From NCBI GenBank assembly GCA_041441915.1, contig JASDRS010000006.1:62001-126000 (forward strand): a DNA stretch of 64,000 bases. The letters run 5' to 3'. How positions within the stretch are numbered: the first letter of the stretch is position 1; the number at the start of each line of letters is the position of its first letter. This stretch comes from UBA10365 sp041441915. GTDB taxonomy: Bacteria > Pseudomonadota > Alphaproteobacteria > Rhodobacterales > Rhodobacteraceae. The notes beneath the pieces were generated by a model that was not told the origin of the DNA, searched no databases, and saw only the letters and a list, made by a program, of their open reading frames with translations. A program made the translations under genes and the position numbers. Positions 53,409 to 63,459 of this stretch are shown one piece after another.

Positions 53409-55721
53409 TCAACCATGTAACATTTTTTTAATCCAGCGTTTAGTCATACTCGTTTTAGCAAGAACAATAAACGCACGCCGCTCTCGATCATATAAATCTT
53501 GTTCGTTTATTTTGCAGCTTTCGCTCTCATCAGCTACAATAATATTAGCAATATTCATCGCTACCGTTTTATTATGCCCTGAAAAATCACCCCCATTGAC
53601 GCCATCTTGCATAAATTTATCCATTTTAGCGATAAGATGGTGCCCACCAAGTTCAACTACTGGTACTTTAGGGGCAATATAGCCGATGTGCAGCTCCCTC
53701 ACCATTTCTAAAGCTTGGCCAAGCAGCCTATCTCGACCCATTATATCTGCATCATAACCGGGCCGGAAATATTGGTATTTGGTAGATAGTTCAGGTGATG
53801 TGCCAGTCGCTCCATACCCGATTTGCATCCATGTTTGCCAGGCTGCATCATCCCAATTTCCAGTTTTTTCATACCATCTCAAGTAACTTTCCTTAACCCC
53901 GCCTCCACTCGGGACCAAACCTACCCCCGACTCAACAAGTCCAAGAGTTGAGTTAGAGTGTACAACGAGCCTGTCACAGTGCATAAGAACCTCAAAGCCG
54001 CCACCTGCCGCAAGTCCTGACGGAGCGCCAACAACTGGAACATTTGAATATTTCAAATGCTTAACAGCTTGTTGAAAGCGGCCCAAAAACGCATCAATTT
54101 CAGCCCAGTCTTCAGCCTCTATCAGCTTAAGAAAATGGTTCAAATCAACACCAGCGGAAAAATGCTGCGCATCATTATGAATGACTATACCATTACCATG
54201 ATCTTGTGCCGCCATATCAACAACCTGCATTGATAAATCATTTAGGGCATTCGCCTTTGAATGAAATTCAACCAGTCGCAAATCTCCAGCTAGCTGATAA
54301 AGGCTTGCAGCATCATTGCTAAAGATCTTGTCTGTATACTGGCGCATCATTGAAAACCGCATAACACCACTTGGAAGGCCAATTTTTTTATAACCATTTG
54401 GATAAATGTCAACTTTTAAAGTTTTGTCCTCAACCTTGTAATAAGGGCGATCACGCATCTTAAGCTGGTCTGGAAGGGCCAGGCCGAGATCATTAGAAAG
54501 CCTTTTAAGGCGATTAATACCAATAGCATCTATCATCTCAAATGGGCCACGCTGCCAGTTAAAGCCTAGCTTCATCGCATCATCAATATCCTGAGGTGAG
54601 GTCGTAATTTCTGGAATAAGTTTTGCCGCATACGATAAGATTTTTACAAGAACACGTTTTGCAAAATGACTGGCATCACTATTGTCGACCAAAATTGGAA
54701 CGAGCGGCTCTTGCTGCCGAACGGCCGCTTCAGCGGAAAGATTAACGCTTGAGGGCATATCACTCGACACTGCCCGCCAGTCATTGCCTGATCCACCACC
54801 TTCAACTATTCGGACCTGCCGTGCCCCATCTTTTTGACGGTAAAAGCCACCTTTTCCCTTATTTCCGGTGTAACCTTGCGATATCATTTCACTGATAATT
54901 GCTGGGTCCATGCCGACAGCGTGAAAATCATCGCCTTCAGGCAGTATAGTGCGCAGTGAGGTAACAACATCCGACATTAAATCAATGCCGATCAGATCAT
55001 ATAGACCGAAAACTCCCGTCTTCGGGATGCCAAATGGACGGCCCATAAGCGCATCAGCATGTTCAATAGGAATGCCCGCATTCAGAGCCTCATGCAAACC
55101 AACTTGCAAAGCATAAATACCAAGGCGGTTCCCCAAAAAGCCCGGTGTATCACCACAAATGACAACCCCCTTACCAAGCACCCTATCATTAAAAGCCGCA
55201 AGCCGCCTGATTACATCATCGTCTGTGTCTGCTCCACGGACCAATTCAAGTAACCGCATAAACCGCACAGGGTTAAAGTAGTGGGTGATTGCAAATCTCC
55301 GACAAAAACTTTGCGGCAGACTTTCGGTCAAAAGACTAATCGGGATGGTCGAGGTATTTGAACTTACAATGCAGTCCCTAGAAATAGTGTCATCAAGACG
55401 CAGGTAGAGCGATCTCTTTATGGGGAGCTGTTCAATGACAGCTTCAATAATCCAGTCACAATCAGCAAGCTTATCGAAATCGTCGTCAATAGTTCCAGTG
55501 GTAATGTTGTCGGCATTCTTACGGGTCATCAATTGGGGCGGATCAGATTTAAGTAGTTTTTGGATCGCCCACTCTGCAGCATTCGGCACACCCTTTTCTC
55601 TGGCAGGCAAATCAAGCAGTAAAACAGGTAAGCCAGCATTCGCGATTTGGGCAGCGATTCCGCTACCCATTGTGCCTGCACCAATTACCGCTATTTTTGA
55701 AAACAAAACTGAATTCGTCAA
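53409..55721 (-). CDS. Fused 3-hydroxyacyl-CoA dehydrogenase/enoyl-CoA hydratase
   Basis: A 770-residue two-domain beta-oxidation protein with the dehydrogenase first. The NAD motif is GAGTMGSG at residues 14-21; SNTSTIPIS and the catalytic His in ITHYFNP follow. The crotonase fold occupies the last third: HFSAGVDLNHF, PSGLAAGGGFEVL and the catalytic Glu in LGLVESGVGLVPSGGG. This order is opposite to the FadB-like protein at 6475. The start is TTG with TTAGGAG upstream. It lies in an operon with an alpha/beta hydrolase, O-acetylhomoserine sulfhydrylase and an acyl-CoA dehydrogenase. All key residues look intact. Confidence 0.9.
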   Translation of the reverse strand: MTNSVLFSKIAVIGAGTMGSGIAAQIANAGLPVLLLDLPAREKGVPNAAEWAIQKLLKSDPPQLMTRKNADNITTGTIDDDFDKLADCDWIIEAVIEQLPIKRSLYLRLDDTISRDCIVSSNTSTIPISLLTESLPQSFCRRFAITHYFNPVRFMRLLELVRGADTDDDVIRRLAAFNDRVLGKGVVICGDTPGFLGNRLGIYALQVGLHEALNAGIPIEHADALMGRPFGIPKTGVFGLYDLIGIDLMSDVVTSLRTILPEGDDFHAVGMDPAIISEMISQGYTGNKGKGGFYRQKDGARQVRIVEGGGSGNDWRAVSSDMPSSVNLSAEAAVRQQEPLVPILVDNSDASHFAKRVLVKILSYAAKLIPEITTSPQDIDDAMKLGFNWQRGPFEMIDAIGINRLKRLSNDLGLALPDQLKMRDRPYYKVEDKTLKVDIYPNGYKKIGLPSGVMRFSMMRQYTDKIFSNDAASLYQLAGDLRLVEFHSKANALNDLSMQVVDMAAQDHGNGIVIHNDAQHFSAGVDLNHFLKLIEAEDWAEIDAFLGRFQQAVKHLKYSNVPVVGAPSGLAAGGGFEVLMHCDRLVVHSNSTLGLVESGVGLVPSGGGVKESYLRWYEKTGNWDDAAWQTWMQIGYGATGTSPELSTKYQYFRPGYDADIMGRDRLLGQALEMVRELHIGYIAPKVPVVELGGHHLIAKMDKFMQDGVNGGDFSGHNKTVAMNIANIIVADESESCKINEQDLYDRERRAFIVLAKTSMTKRWIKKMLHG

Positions 55722-55769
55722 TGCAAAACTCCTAATTAATAATATAAATTCAATCTGTTTAGTGACCTG

Positions 55770-56564
55770 TCAAAAAACCAAAAACCGAGCAAGGGACTTG
55801 TTTACATCATCTGGATGTTCAGCCGGAAGAAAATGCCCCGCCCCAGGAATTTCAATAAGCTGGCTATTTACTATCGCCTTCGCCATCAGGCGTCCTTGTT
55901 TTATAGGTATCATCTTATCAGCACCCGCGAGAATGACGAGGCAAGGAACGATCACAGAGTTAGCCGCATCATCGCCAGCATCATAAAGATTGCAGGCCTG
56001 AAGATCAGTGTGCAGTGCAGTTTTGTCATTGGTCATCATCAGTGCGCGACCAAATCCCAGGAGGGAGATGCCAGGCTGCGAATTGTCATGAAACTGGGCT
56101 AATCGACCATGGCCCCAACTGGTCATCATCGAGATGGCTGCGGAGAGCTTATTTGCAGAGCTTTCAACCAAATAATCATTAACCGGAATTGACAGCGCCC
56201 CAGAGATTAGAACAAGTTTTGAAACACATCCACCGTTTTGTGCAACGAGCTCCAGTCCAACAAGGCATCCTTGCGAATGACCTACGATAACGGCCTCATC
56301 AACGCCGAGTACATTCATTAAAGTCTTCACCCAATCAGCCATTTTCCGAATGGTTGATAAAGGGTTTCCTTTCGAGAGGCCGTGGCCGGGGAAATCGGGC
56401 GCCACTATATTGTAGCCTTCATAAGCAAAATAGCGCGTCTGCAAAACCCAAGTCAGGTGACTTTGACCACTTCCATGTAGAAAAATCATATAAGGTGCGC
56501 CTGGGACAAATGCACGCCCGCCAGTGGCAATGTGCACTTGAGAGCCAGAAATTTCGAGTTTCAT
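55770..56564 (-). CDS. Alpha/beta hydrolase
   Basis: A 264-residue esterase/thioesterase-type hydrolase. It has the oxyanion motif FLHGSGQSH near residue 29, the nucleophile elbow GHSQG near 95, and the catalytic His in GAGHFLPAEHP near 245. No signal peptide, so it is cytoplasmic. The likely job is hydrolysis of an ester or acyl-CoA thioester formed in the surrounding acyl-CoA module. Substrate is unknown. Confidence 0.83.
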   Translation of the reverse strand: MKLEISGSQVHIATGGRAFVPGAPYMIFLHGSGQSHLTWVLQTRYFAYEGYNIVAPDFPGHGLSKGNPLSTIRKMADWVKTLMNVLGVDEAVIVGHSQGCLVGLELVAQNGGCVSKLVLISGALSIPVNDYLVESSANKLSAAISMMTSWGHGRLAQFHDNSQPGISLLGFGRALMMTNDKTALHTDLQACNLYDAGDDAANSVIVPCLVILAGADKMIPIKQGRLMAKAIVNSQLIEIPGAGHFLPAEHPDDVNKSLARFLVF

Positions 56565-56627
56565 CTTTATTGTGTCCTTTGGCCTATTTTAGGGTGCCAG
56601 TTTCTACCCTTATTGTCATAGCTAGGT

Positions 56628-57926
56628 TTAGGATTTAGCAATCCGTCGTGCAGCCTTAAAGCCAATTTCAAAATCAGCCTTAATATCATCGCAATCCTCA
56701 AGCCCTACAGACAATCTAATCATGTCATCGCTAAGGCCACCAGCTTTCATAGCCTCAGGATCAATGTGCGAATGGGTAGTGCTAGCGGGATGAATAACCA
56801 AGGTCTTGGCATCACCAACATTGGCAAGGTGAGATGACAACTCAACAGACTCGATAAAAGCTCGTCCCGCATCACGCCCACCCTTTACCCCAAATGCAAT
56901 AATCGACCCCGCACCACGAGGCATCAATTTCTTGGCAACTTCATGGCCAGGATGGTCGGATAAATTAGGGTGGCGAACCCACTGGACATCAGGATGGTTT
57001 GACAAAAAATCCAGCAAGACACTAGTATTTTCCATATGACGTCGCATGCGCAATGGCAGCGTTTCCATACCTTGCAGAATATGAAACGCATTAGTAGGTG
57101 ATAAGCAGGGACCAAAATTATACATCGCTTCAGCACGAAACTTAGCCGTGAAAGCTGCTGGCCCAAATTCTTCATGGAAGTTAATGCCGTCCATTGAATA
57201 GTGCGGCTTTGAAATTATTGGGAACTTATCAGACTGGCCCCAATCAAAGCGCCCCCCATCAACGACAGCGCCACCAATCGCCACGCCATGTCCGCCAATC
57301 CACTTGGTTAAAGAGTGAATTATAATATCAACACCCTTGGTGATAGGCTTTAGAAGCCAAGGCGTGTTAAATGTTGCATCAATAACCAGAGGGATTCCTG
57401 CATCATGAGCAACTTGGCTCACAGCCTCAACGTCCATAATATCAAGCCCTGGATTTCCTATGACCTCACCAAAAATCAATTTGGTATTAGGTTTAATAGC
57501 GGCCTTAAACGCCCCAGGGTCAGTTGCCGAGACGAAACTTGTTTCGATGCCAAAACGAGGCAATGTGTATTTCATCAAATTAACATTAGCGCCATATAAT
57601 TGTGCGGATGACACAATATGGTCCCCAGCCGAACAAAGAGTGAGCAAGGTTGAAGACAGCGCCGCCATACCAGATGAAGTAGCAGTACAAGCAACCGCCT
57701 CTTCAAGGGCTGCAAGACGCTGCTCAAGAACTGCTACGGTCGGGTTTGAAATTCTCGAATAAAGATGGCCCCCCACTTCCATATTATAAAGTGCGGCGGC
57801 TTGTCGCGTGTCTTTGAACATATACGATGTTGTCTGAAAGATTGGAACTGCCCGCGATCCGTGACGGTCATCGGGCGTATACCCAGCATGAATACTCATA
57901 GTATCAAATTTGTAATCTTGGCTCAT
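56628..57926 (-). CDS. metY: O-acetylhomoserine aminocarboxypropyltransferase (sulfhydrylase)
   Basis: A 432-residue PLP enzyme of the Cys/Met metabolism family. The PLP lysine lies in HSLTKWIGGHG near residue 208. The family opens with FDTMSIHAGYTPD and SRAVPIFQTTSY and has YSRISNPTVAVLEQR. It makes homocysteine from sulfide, or methionine from methanethiol, using O-acetylhomoserine. Its place between a DmdC-like dehydrogenase and acyl-CoA genes is unusual for a methionine gene and suggests capture of methanethiol or sulfide released nearby. Confidence 0.92.
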   Translation of the reverse strand: MSQDYKFDTMSIHAGYTPDDRHGSRAVPIFQTTSYMFKDTRQAAALYNMEVGGHLYSRISNPTVAVLEQRLAALEEAVACTATSSGMAALSSTLLTLCSAGDHIVSSAQLYGANVNLMKYTLPRFGIETSFVSATDPGAFKAAIKPNTKLIFGEVIGNPGLDIMDVEAVSQVAHDAGIPLVIDATFNTPWLLKPITKGVDIIIHSLTKWIGGHGVAIGGAVVDGGRFDWGQSDKFPIISKPHYSMDGINFHEEFGPAAFTAKFRAEAMYNFGPCLSPTNAFHILQGMETLPLRMRRHMENTSVLLDFLSNHPDVQWVRHPNLSDHPGHEVAKKLMPRGAGSIIAFGVKGGRDAGRAFIESVELSSHLANVGDAKTLVIHPASTTHSHIDPEAMKAGGLSDDMIRLSVGLEDCDDIKADFEIGFKAARRIAKS

Positions 57927-58033
57927 CTTTTAAAACAATCTTTTTTGTTGGGAATCACGACCTGTCTTAACCTTCATGAAGGGTGAAAAATGGCCAGAAG
58001 CCTGTTCTAAACTTATCGACTTTCACTTTATTA

Positions 58034-59800
58034 TTAATCACGCGAAAGCCAGGATGGATCCATCGATAAAACAGGTATGCCCCCTGCTATAATCTTTTGT
58101 GCTAAGCTATAAATTTCGGGTAGACATTGTGTCAAATAAATTCTGGACGTAACTTTTTTTGCGGCAATGAATTGATCGGAAAATTCTTTTGATTTGTAGT
58201 TGTCCGCTATATTTCCCGACTTGGCCATTAACCAGCCACCACAAAGATAGCCAAGCATCATCAACCAATGAACAGATCCAGCGGCCACAAGGCGCGGATC
58301 ATTAGCTGACACACATAAATTATCCAAGGTTTGGCGTGTTATCAATATTGCGTTCATGACCGGCTGAGACAAATCATCTGGAATGTCAGACATGTCTAAC
58401 TCAATATCGGCGAGAAGTTCACGGACAGCCGCACCATTGTCTCGCAATGTTTTTCTGAAGATTAAATCATTGGCTTGAATGGCTGTGGTGCCTTCATAAA
58501 TTGGCAAGATACGGGCATCACGGTAATGCTGAGCAGCCCCAGTTTCCTCCATAAATCCCATGCCACCATGAACCTGAACGGCGTCAGAGGTCAGCGAAAC
58601 AGAGCGCTCAGTAATCCAACCCTTTATCAAAGGGATCAATAGTGATGCACGCTCATCAAACTTAGGGCGGACCGCCTCATCACCGTATTGGGCCTCATCC
58701 AGGGCCGCCCCGCCAACAAGTATAAGGCCCCGCATTGCCTCGATTTCGGCCCGCATAACTGAAAGTAATCGCAATACGTCAGGATGGTGAGATATCGGCG
58801 TACCGCTAGATCGCTCAATGGGGATGCCCTGAATTCGCGTATTTGCATAATCAACAGCTTGCTGATAACCACGCTCAGCAATCGAAAGGCCCTGCAAGCC
58901 AACATTAAATCTGGCATGGTTCATCATGCTAAACATAACGGCCAAACCCTGGTTTTCTTCGCCAATAAGATAACCGACTGCCCCACCATTTTCACCATAT
59001 TGCATGATAGCGGTGGGCGACGCTTTTATACCAAGTTTTTTCTCAATAGATAGGCAGCGCACATCATTACGAACGCCAAGAGAGCCATCCTCATTAACAA
59101 GAAATTTAGGAACAATAAAAACAGATATGCCCTTTACGCCTTTAGGCGCGTCAAGCGTGCGGGCCAAAACGAGGTGCACTATATTTTCCGCCATATCGTG
59201 TTCGCCATAGGTTATATAAATTTTTTGTCCTGAAATCAGATAATGATCCCCATTCAACATGGCCCTTGTCTTGATAGAAGAAAGATCGGTGCCCGCCTGT
59301 GGCTCAGTCAAGTTCATTGTGCCAGTCCACCGTCCTTCAACCATAGGTGGCAAAAATACTCTTTTTTGCTCCTCAGAAGCGGCTTTTTGCAAAGCGTAAA
59401 TCTGCCCTTGGGTAAGTAGATGACATAGAGCAAAGCTAAGGCTGGCCGACTGCCACATTTCATTAACTGCAGCATTCAAAACCATTGGCATGTTTTGACC
59501 GCCATAAGCTTCTTGCGCTTCCATTGATGTCCATCCACCTTCAGCCATGGCTCTGTAGGCTTCAGCAAATCCGTCGGGTGTAGAAACTGTGCCATCATCA
59601 TTAAAACGAGCACTAGCCACATCGGCTTTGTGATTTAGAGGTGCAATTATATTAGCAGCCAACTTGCCAGCTTCTTCAATGATTGTTTCGGCTAAATCAA
59701 AGCTGATCTCCGAGAACGGCGTCAAAGCAGCCACCTTTTCTATATCTGCCAAATAGCGCAAACTGAATTTGATATCGTTTATTGGTGGAAAATAATTCAT
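58034..59800 (-). CDS. Acyl-CoA dehydrogenase, large (DmdC-like) type
   Basis: A 588-residue flavin acyl-CoA dehydrogenase, longer than the usual 380 residues because of a C-terminal extension. This matches the DmdC type that oxidises 3-methylmercaptopropionyl-CoA. It contains MNLTEPQAGTDLSSIKT, YITYGEHDMAENIVHLVLAR, VHGGMGFMEETGAAQHYRD and IYEGTTAIQANDL with the catalytic Glu near 436. AAGGG precedes its ATG. It probably introduces a double bond that the fused hydratase at 53409 then hydrates. DMSP breakdown is one possible role. Confidence 0.88.
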   Translation of the reverse strand: MNYFPPINDIKFSLRYLADIEKVAALTPFSEISFDLAETIIEEAGKLAANIIAPLNHKADVASARFNDDGTVSTPDGFAEAYRAMAEGGWTSMEAQEAYGGQNMPMVLNAAVNEMWQSASLSFALCHLLTQGQIYALQKAASEEQKRVFLPPMVEGRWTGTMNLTEPQAGTDLSSIKTRAMLNGDHYLISGQKIYITYGEHDMAENIVHLVLARTLDAPKGVKGISVFIVPKFLVNEDGSLGVRNDVRCLSIEKKLGIKASPTAIMQYGENGGAVGYLIGEENQGLAVMFSMMNHARFNVGLQGLSIAERGYQQAVDYANTRIQGIPIERSSGTPISHHPDVLRLLSVMRAEIEAMRGLILVGGAALDEAQYGDEAVRPKFDERASLLIPLIKGWITERSVSLTSDAVQVHGGMGFMEETGAAQHYRDARILPIYEGTTAIQANDLIFRKTLRDNGAAVRELLADIELDMSDIPDDLSQPVMNAILITRQTLDNLCVSANDPRLVAAGSVHWLMMLGYLCGGWLMAKSGNIADNYKSKEFSDQFIAAKKVTSRIYLTQCLPEIYSLAQKIIAGGIPVLSMDPSWLSRD

Positions 59801-60053
59801 TCAAAACCCTTACTTATTAAGCAGGTTAAATACGCTTTTATTATATGTGTCGAGATCAAAATGATCAGTTTTAATTCTGAAGACATTATAATAAACCTAC
59901 ATTATAATGATGCTAGATGTTAGTTTAACTTGATGAAGCTATTGATAATCACAGTTGATAAAAAGTGGGAAATTTCTATTTATTTTCCATGTCCATTAAT
60001 TTAAGTTTGAATAATTAGCTCTGTTTACTATTATTATTTATAAAGGCCTCAGG

Positions 60054-61034
60054 ATGACACAAACTCAAATCGTTACATTTGCTAAGGCTGGTGGCCCTGA
60101 GGTCATGACGCTCTCCTACAGGGCGCTAACTCCACCAAAGGCTGGAGAGGTTAGCATTAAGCAAGAAGCCATCGGAGTAAATTACATCGATGTATATAAA
60201 CGCAGTGGTGTTTACCCTGCTCACTTTCCAGCAGGGCTGGGCTTTGATGCGGCAGGCGTGGTGACAGCGCTGGGTGAAGGCGTTAGCCATTTGAAATTGG
60301 GTGGCCGCGTTGCTTATGCAGCACCTTCACAAGAATCTTATGCCAGCCATCGCACGTTGAAAGCGGCCCACGTTTGCCCCTTGCCTGATGATATTTCTTT
60401 TGAACAGGCGGCGGCGATCATGCTTAAAGGTATGACCACCCAATACCTGTTTGAACAAACGACGCCGCTTAAAGCTGGGGATTCGGTATTGTTCCACGCG
60501 GCTGCAGGAGGGGTTGGATTACTTGCATGCCAATGGGCCGCAGCAAAAGGTCTGATGCTTATAGGTACAGCCGGATCAGACGAGAAATGCGCTCTTGCAT
60601 TGGCAAATGGCGCATCACATTGCATCAATTACTCAACAGAAGATTTCGCCGAAAAAGTATGCAAATTAACCGATGGTAAAGGGGTAGACGTAGTGATGGA
60701 TTCGGTCGGTGCATCAACCTTTGAGGGGTCTTTAAACTCACTAAAACCCTTTGGTATGATGATCACATTTGGCAACGCCTCAGGTAAAGTGCCTCCGGTT
60801 GATGTGGGAGTTCTCATGGCAAAGGGGTCTTTAAAATTAACTCGGCCCACCATTGCAACATACGTAGCAGATTTTGATATGTGCCAAAAAATGGCTAAAA
60901 ACCTATTTGATATGGTTGGTTCAGGAGCAATCAAAGTTCATATTGGTAAGAGCTACCCAATGGCCAATGCTGCGCAAGCGCATATTGATTTGGAAAGCCG
61001 CATCACAACAGGGTCAAGTATTTTGATCCCATGA
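60054..61034 (+). CDS. NADPH:quinone oxidoreductase-like protein
   Basis: A 326-residue zinc-free medium-chain reductase. It has EAIGVNYIDVYKRSGVYP near the N-terminus, the Rossmann motif HAAAGGVGLLACQWAAAKG near residue 148, and DVVMDSVGASTF. It reduces quinones or enones with NADPH. It is divergent from the acyl-CoA dehydrogenase, separated by a 253-base A/T-rich region that may hold shared regulation. Relation to the acyl-CoA module is unproven. Confidence 0.88.
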   Translation: MTQTQIVTFAKAGGPEVMTLSYRALTPPKAGEVSIKQEAIGVNYIDVYKRSGVYPAHFPAGLGFDAAGVVTALGEGVSHLKLGGRVAYAAPSQESYASHRTLKAAHVCPLPDDISFEQAAAIMLKGMTTQYLFEQTTPLKAGDSVLFHAAAGGVGLLACQWAAAKGLMLIGTAGSDEKCALALANGASHCINYSTEDFAEKVCKLTDGKGVDVVMDSVGASTFEGSLNSLKPFGMMITFGNASGKVPPVDVGVLMAKGSLKLTRPTIATYVADFDMCQKMAKNLFDMVGSGAIKVHIGKSYPMANAAQAHIDLESRITTGSSILIP

Positions 61035-61386
61035 TCTATCAGGCTTTCTTTCAGCTTTGAAAGGCTGCCCGATAAGCTTCGCTACATATTTGAATACCTC
61101 AATAATCAATAAAAACATAGAAGGTCACAACCATCTTGAGGATTTAAACCAAGATACTGCCAGTCCTTCAATTATCCTACCAGTGTAATTCTTAAGAACC
61201 GTGGGATATATTGGTTTAGCAGCTTACTCGGCATCAAAGGGATTTCAAAACTTGTACTCTTTAGAAACCGTGTGCAGCGTCGAACTGAGTTCTAAGTGCC
61301 ATAAAGGCTTGGCCTATTGATCCTGATAATCTGGAAAACGCAACCACTTCTCTGCAGCTGAAAATCAACTGAGGAACGCCATATAA
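61035..61386. other. Intergenic stretch, no gene seen
   Basis: A 352-base region before the methyltransferase gene. I see no gene. It contains CAAAGGGATTTCAAA at 61235-61249, which also occurs at 47346-47360 in another intergenic region. Confidence 0.5.
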
Positions 61387-62178
61387 ATGGAAGATTTTTC
61401 GCGAAATACCATAAAGTTTGATGATGGCGCTGCATACGAAAAGACGATGGGCGTATGGAGCCAGCTTGTTGGATCGCAATTCCTCGATTGGATAAGGCCA
61501 GAGGTCGGAAAGCGGTGGATTGACGTCGGATGTGGTAATGGCGTTTTTACCGAACAGATAGTCACAGGATACTCTCCCCTTGAAATTAAGGGGATAGACC
61601 GATCTGATGCCCAAATCGAATATGCACGGGGCCGACCCTTAACCAAAGCGGCAGGCTTTCAGACAGGCGACGCGATGGATTTGCCTTTTAAAGACGACTA
61701 TTTTGATTTTGCAATGATGGCCCTTGCTATTTTCTTTATTCCAAATCCGGCTCTGGGCATTGCAGAAATGACGCGCGTTGTTCGCCCCGGGGGCACCATT
61801 GCAGCATATGTTTGGGACGTTTTTGGTGGCGGCCTGCCTTTAGAACCTTGCCATGCCGAGCTTCGTGAAATGGATATTAAATATACGATCCCACCAAGTT
61901 CAAATTGCTCTCAAATGAAGGCCCTTGAGGAACTGTGGTTTAAAGCGGGCTTGCAAGAAATCAAAACCACAAAAATTACAGTTGAGAGGGCTTTTGACAG
62001 TTTTGAAGAGTTTTGGACCATAACGGCTGGTTCGTTCGCTCTAATCTCCACGGTGAAAAACCTGCAGCAAGCAACTTTTGATCAGCTAAAGGCAGCAGTG
62101 CAAAGGCGCCTTCCAGCTGGCTCCGATGGGAGGATAAAATATACCGCTCATGCAAATGCAATAAAAGGCTTAGTTTAA
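61387..62178 (+). CDS. SAM-dependent methyltransferase
   Basis: A 263-residue class I methyltransferase. Motif I is WIDVGCGNGVFTEQI near residue 45, GIDRSDAQI follows for the acidic ribose contact, then MALAIFFIPNPALGIAEM and VVRPGGTIAAYVWD. It has no membrane segment. The acceptor is unknown. GAGGAA precedes the ATG. The gene stands alone. Confidence 0.85.
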   Translation: MEDFSRNTIKFDDGAAYEKTMGVWSQLVGSQFLDWIRPEVGKRWIDVGCGNGVFTEQIVTGYSPLEIKGIDRSDAQIEYARGRPLTKAAGFQTGDAMDLPFKDDYFDFAMMALAIFFIPNPALGIAEMTRVVRPGGTIAAYVWDVFGGGLPLEPCHAELREMDIKYTIPPSSNCSQMKALEELWFKAGLQEIKTTKITVERAFDSFEEFWTITAGSFALISTVKNLQQATFDQLKAAVQRRLPAGSDGRIKYTAHANAIKGLV

Positions 62179-62376
62179 AAAGTTTGCCGCTTTTGATGTG
62201 GTCATTTTCAACATTTAAAGTTGGATTTTCATCCCGTAAAACTGCCTCAACCTCCAGGCTTCATACTTTATCACTGGTAGTCCATGCCATTTTGTAGGTG
62301 AAATTCGGTTTGGTTCTGGACAAGCCCCCATTTATAGCTTTGCTAAGGGGATTTTCTGCTACATAAAGGAGCTCAG

Positions 62377-63333
62377 ATGTCTGATAATTTTTATGAAAAG
62401 GGCCGCCTCAACCTGCCCTTCGTCGGTATTTCAACCTTTGGAAAACGTGAATATGTGGCAGATTGGTCGAATATCGCTGCCGATGTCGCCATTTTGGGCG
62501 CACCTTATGATTTTGGTACTCAGTTTAGGGCGGGTGCGCGTTTTGGGCCACGCGCAATCCGGGAAGCCTCAACCCTATTCAGCTTTGGCCATGCAGGTGC
62601 CTATGATCATGAAGATGATTGCATCTATCTGGCGTCTGACGTGCGCATTGTTGACCTAGGTGATGCCGACATTGTGCATACAGACACGATTAAAAGTCAC
62701 GCCAATATCAAGGCGGGTGTCAGCGCAATCTTAAATGCGGGGGCCATGCCCGTGGTACTGGGTGGCGATCACTCAATCAATATTCCCTGTATTGATGCAT
62801 TTGAAAGTCACGGCGATATTCATATTTTGCAAATTGACGCCCATCTTGACTTTGTAGACGAGCGCCACGGTGTGCGCTTTGGCCATGGTAACCCTATGCG
62901 CCGTGCTGCGGAAAAGCCCTATGTTACAGGCCTAACGCAAGTGGGCATTCGCAATGTATCATCAACTGCGCGCGAAGGCTATGAAGATGCACGCCGCTTT
63001 GGGTCTGACATTCTTTCAGTGCGCCAAATGCGCGCCATGGGACCAGAGGGCGTGATTGGCCGCATTCCCAAAGGGGCCAAGGTCTATGTGACTATTGACA
63101 TTGATGGCTTCTGCCCCTCGATCGCACCGGGGACTGGGACGCCTAGCCATGGGGGTTTTCTTTATTATGAAGTGCTTGAAATGCTACAAGCAGTAGCCAA
63201 GCGTCATCAGATTGTCGGCGTAGATCTGGTTGAAGTTGCCCCAGATTATGACCATTCTGGGTCAACCGCCATACTGGCGGCTCAGGTCTTACTGAATTTT
63301 TTGGGTTTCATTTTTCACGTGCGCAAGGCCTAG
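62377..63333 (+). CDS. Agmatinase/ureohydrolase family enzyme
   Basis: A 318-residue manganese ureohydrolase. The metal ligands are in GGDHS near residue 128, DAHLD near 149 and DIDGFCPSIAPG near 238. It splits a guanidino compound into urea plus an amine. The fold does not tell agmatine from guanidinobutyrate, guanidinopropionate or guanidinoacetate. AAGGAG precedes the ATG. The convergent neighbour is a creatinase, which also releases urea, so the pair probably acts on guanidino compounds. The stop codon lies at the centre of a perfect palindrome. Confidence 0.9.
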   Translation: MSDNFYEKGRLNLPFVGISTFGKREYVADWSNIAADVAILGAPYDFGTQFRAGARFGPRAIREASTLFSFGHAGAYDHEDDCIYLASDVRIVDLGDADIVHTDTIKSHANIKAGVSAILNAGAMPVVLGGDHSINIPCIDAFESHGDIHILQIDAHLDFVDERHGVRFGHGNPMRRAAEKPYVTGLTQVGIRNVSSTAREGYEDARRFGSDILSVRQMRAMGPEGVIGRIPKGAKVYVTIDIDGFCPSIAPGTGTPSHGGFLYYEVLEMLQAVAKRHQIVGVDLVEVAPDYDHSGSTAILAAQVLLNFLGFIFHVRKA

Positions 63334-63342
63334 GCCTTGCGC
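63321..63342. terminator. Perfect palindrome at the end of the ureohydrolase gene
   Basis: Arms GCGCAAGGCC and GGCCTTGCGC flank the two central bases TA, and the stop codon TAG sits at the centre (63331-63333). It could form a strong hairpin for either convergent transcript. No T-run follows. Confidence 0.45.
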
Positions 63343-63459
63343 AGCCTGGTTAGCTTGGAGCTACACCCTGCCAATGGCGTTGTACGGCGGCGCGCTGCAG
63401 TTCGACGGTGCTCAGTAGCCCAATGAGATCAGAACAAGAATAGTGGCCGACGCTTCCAG

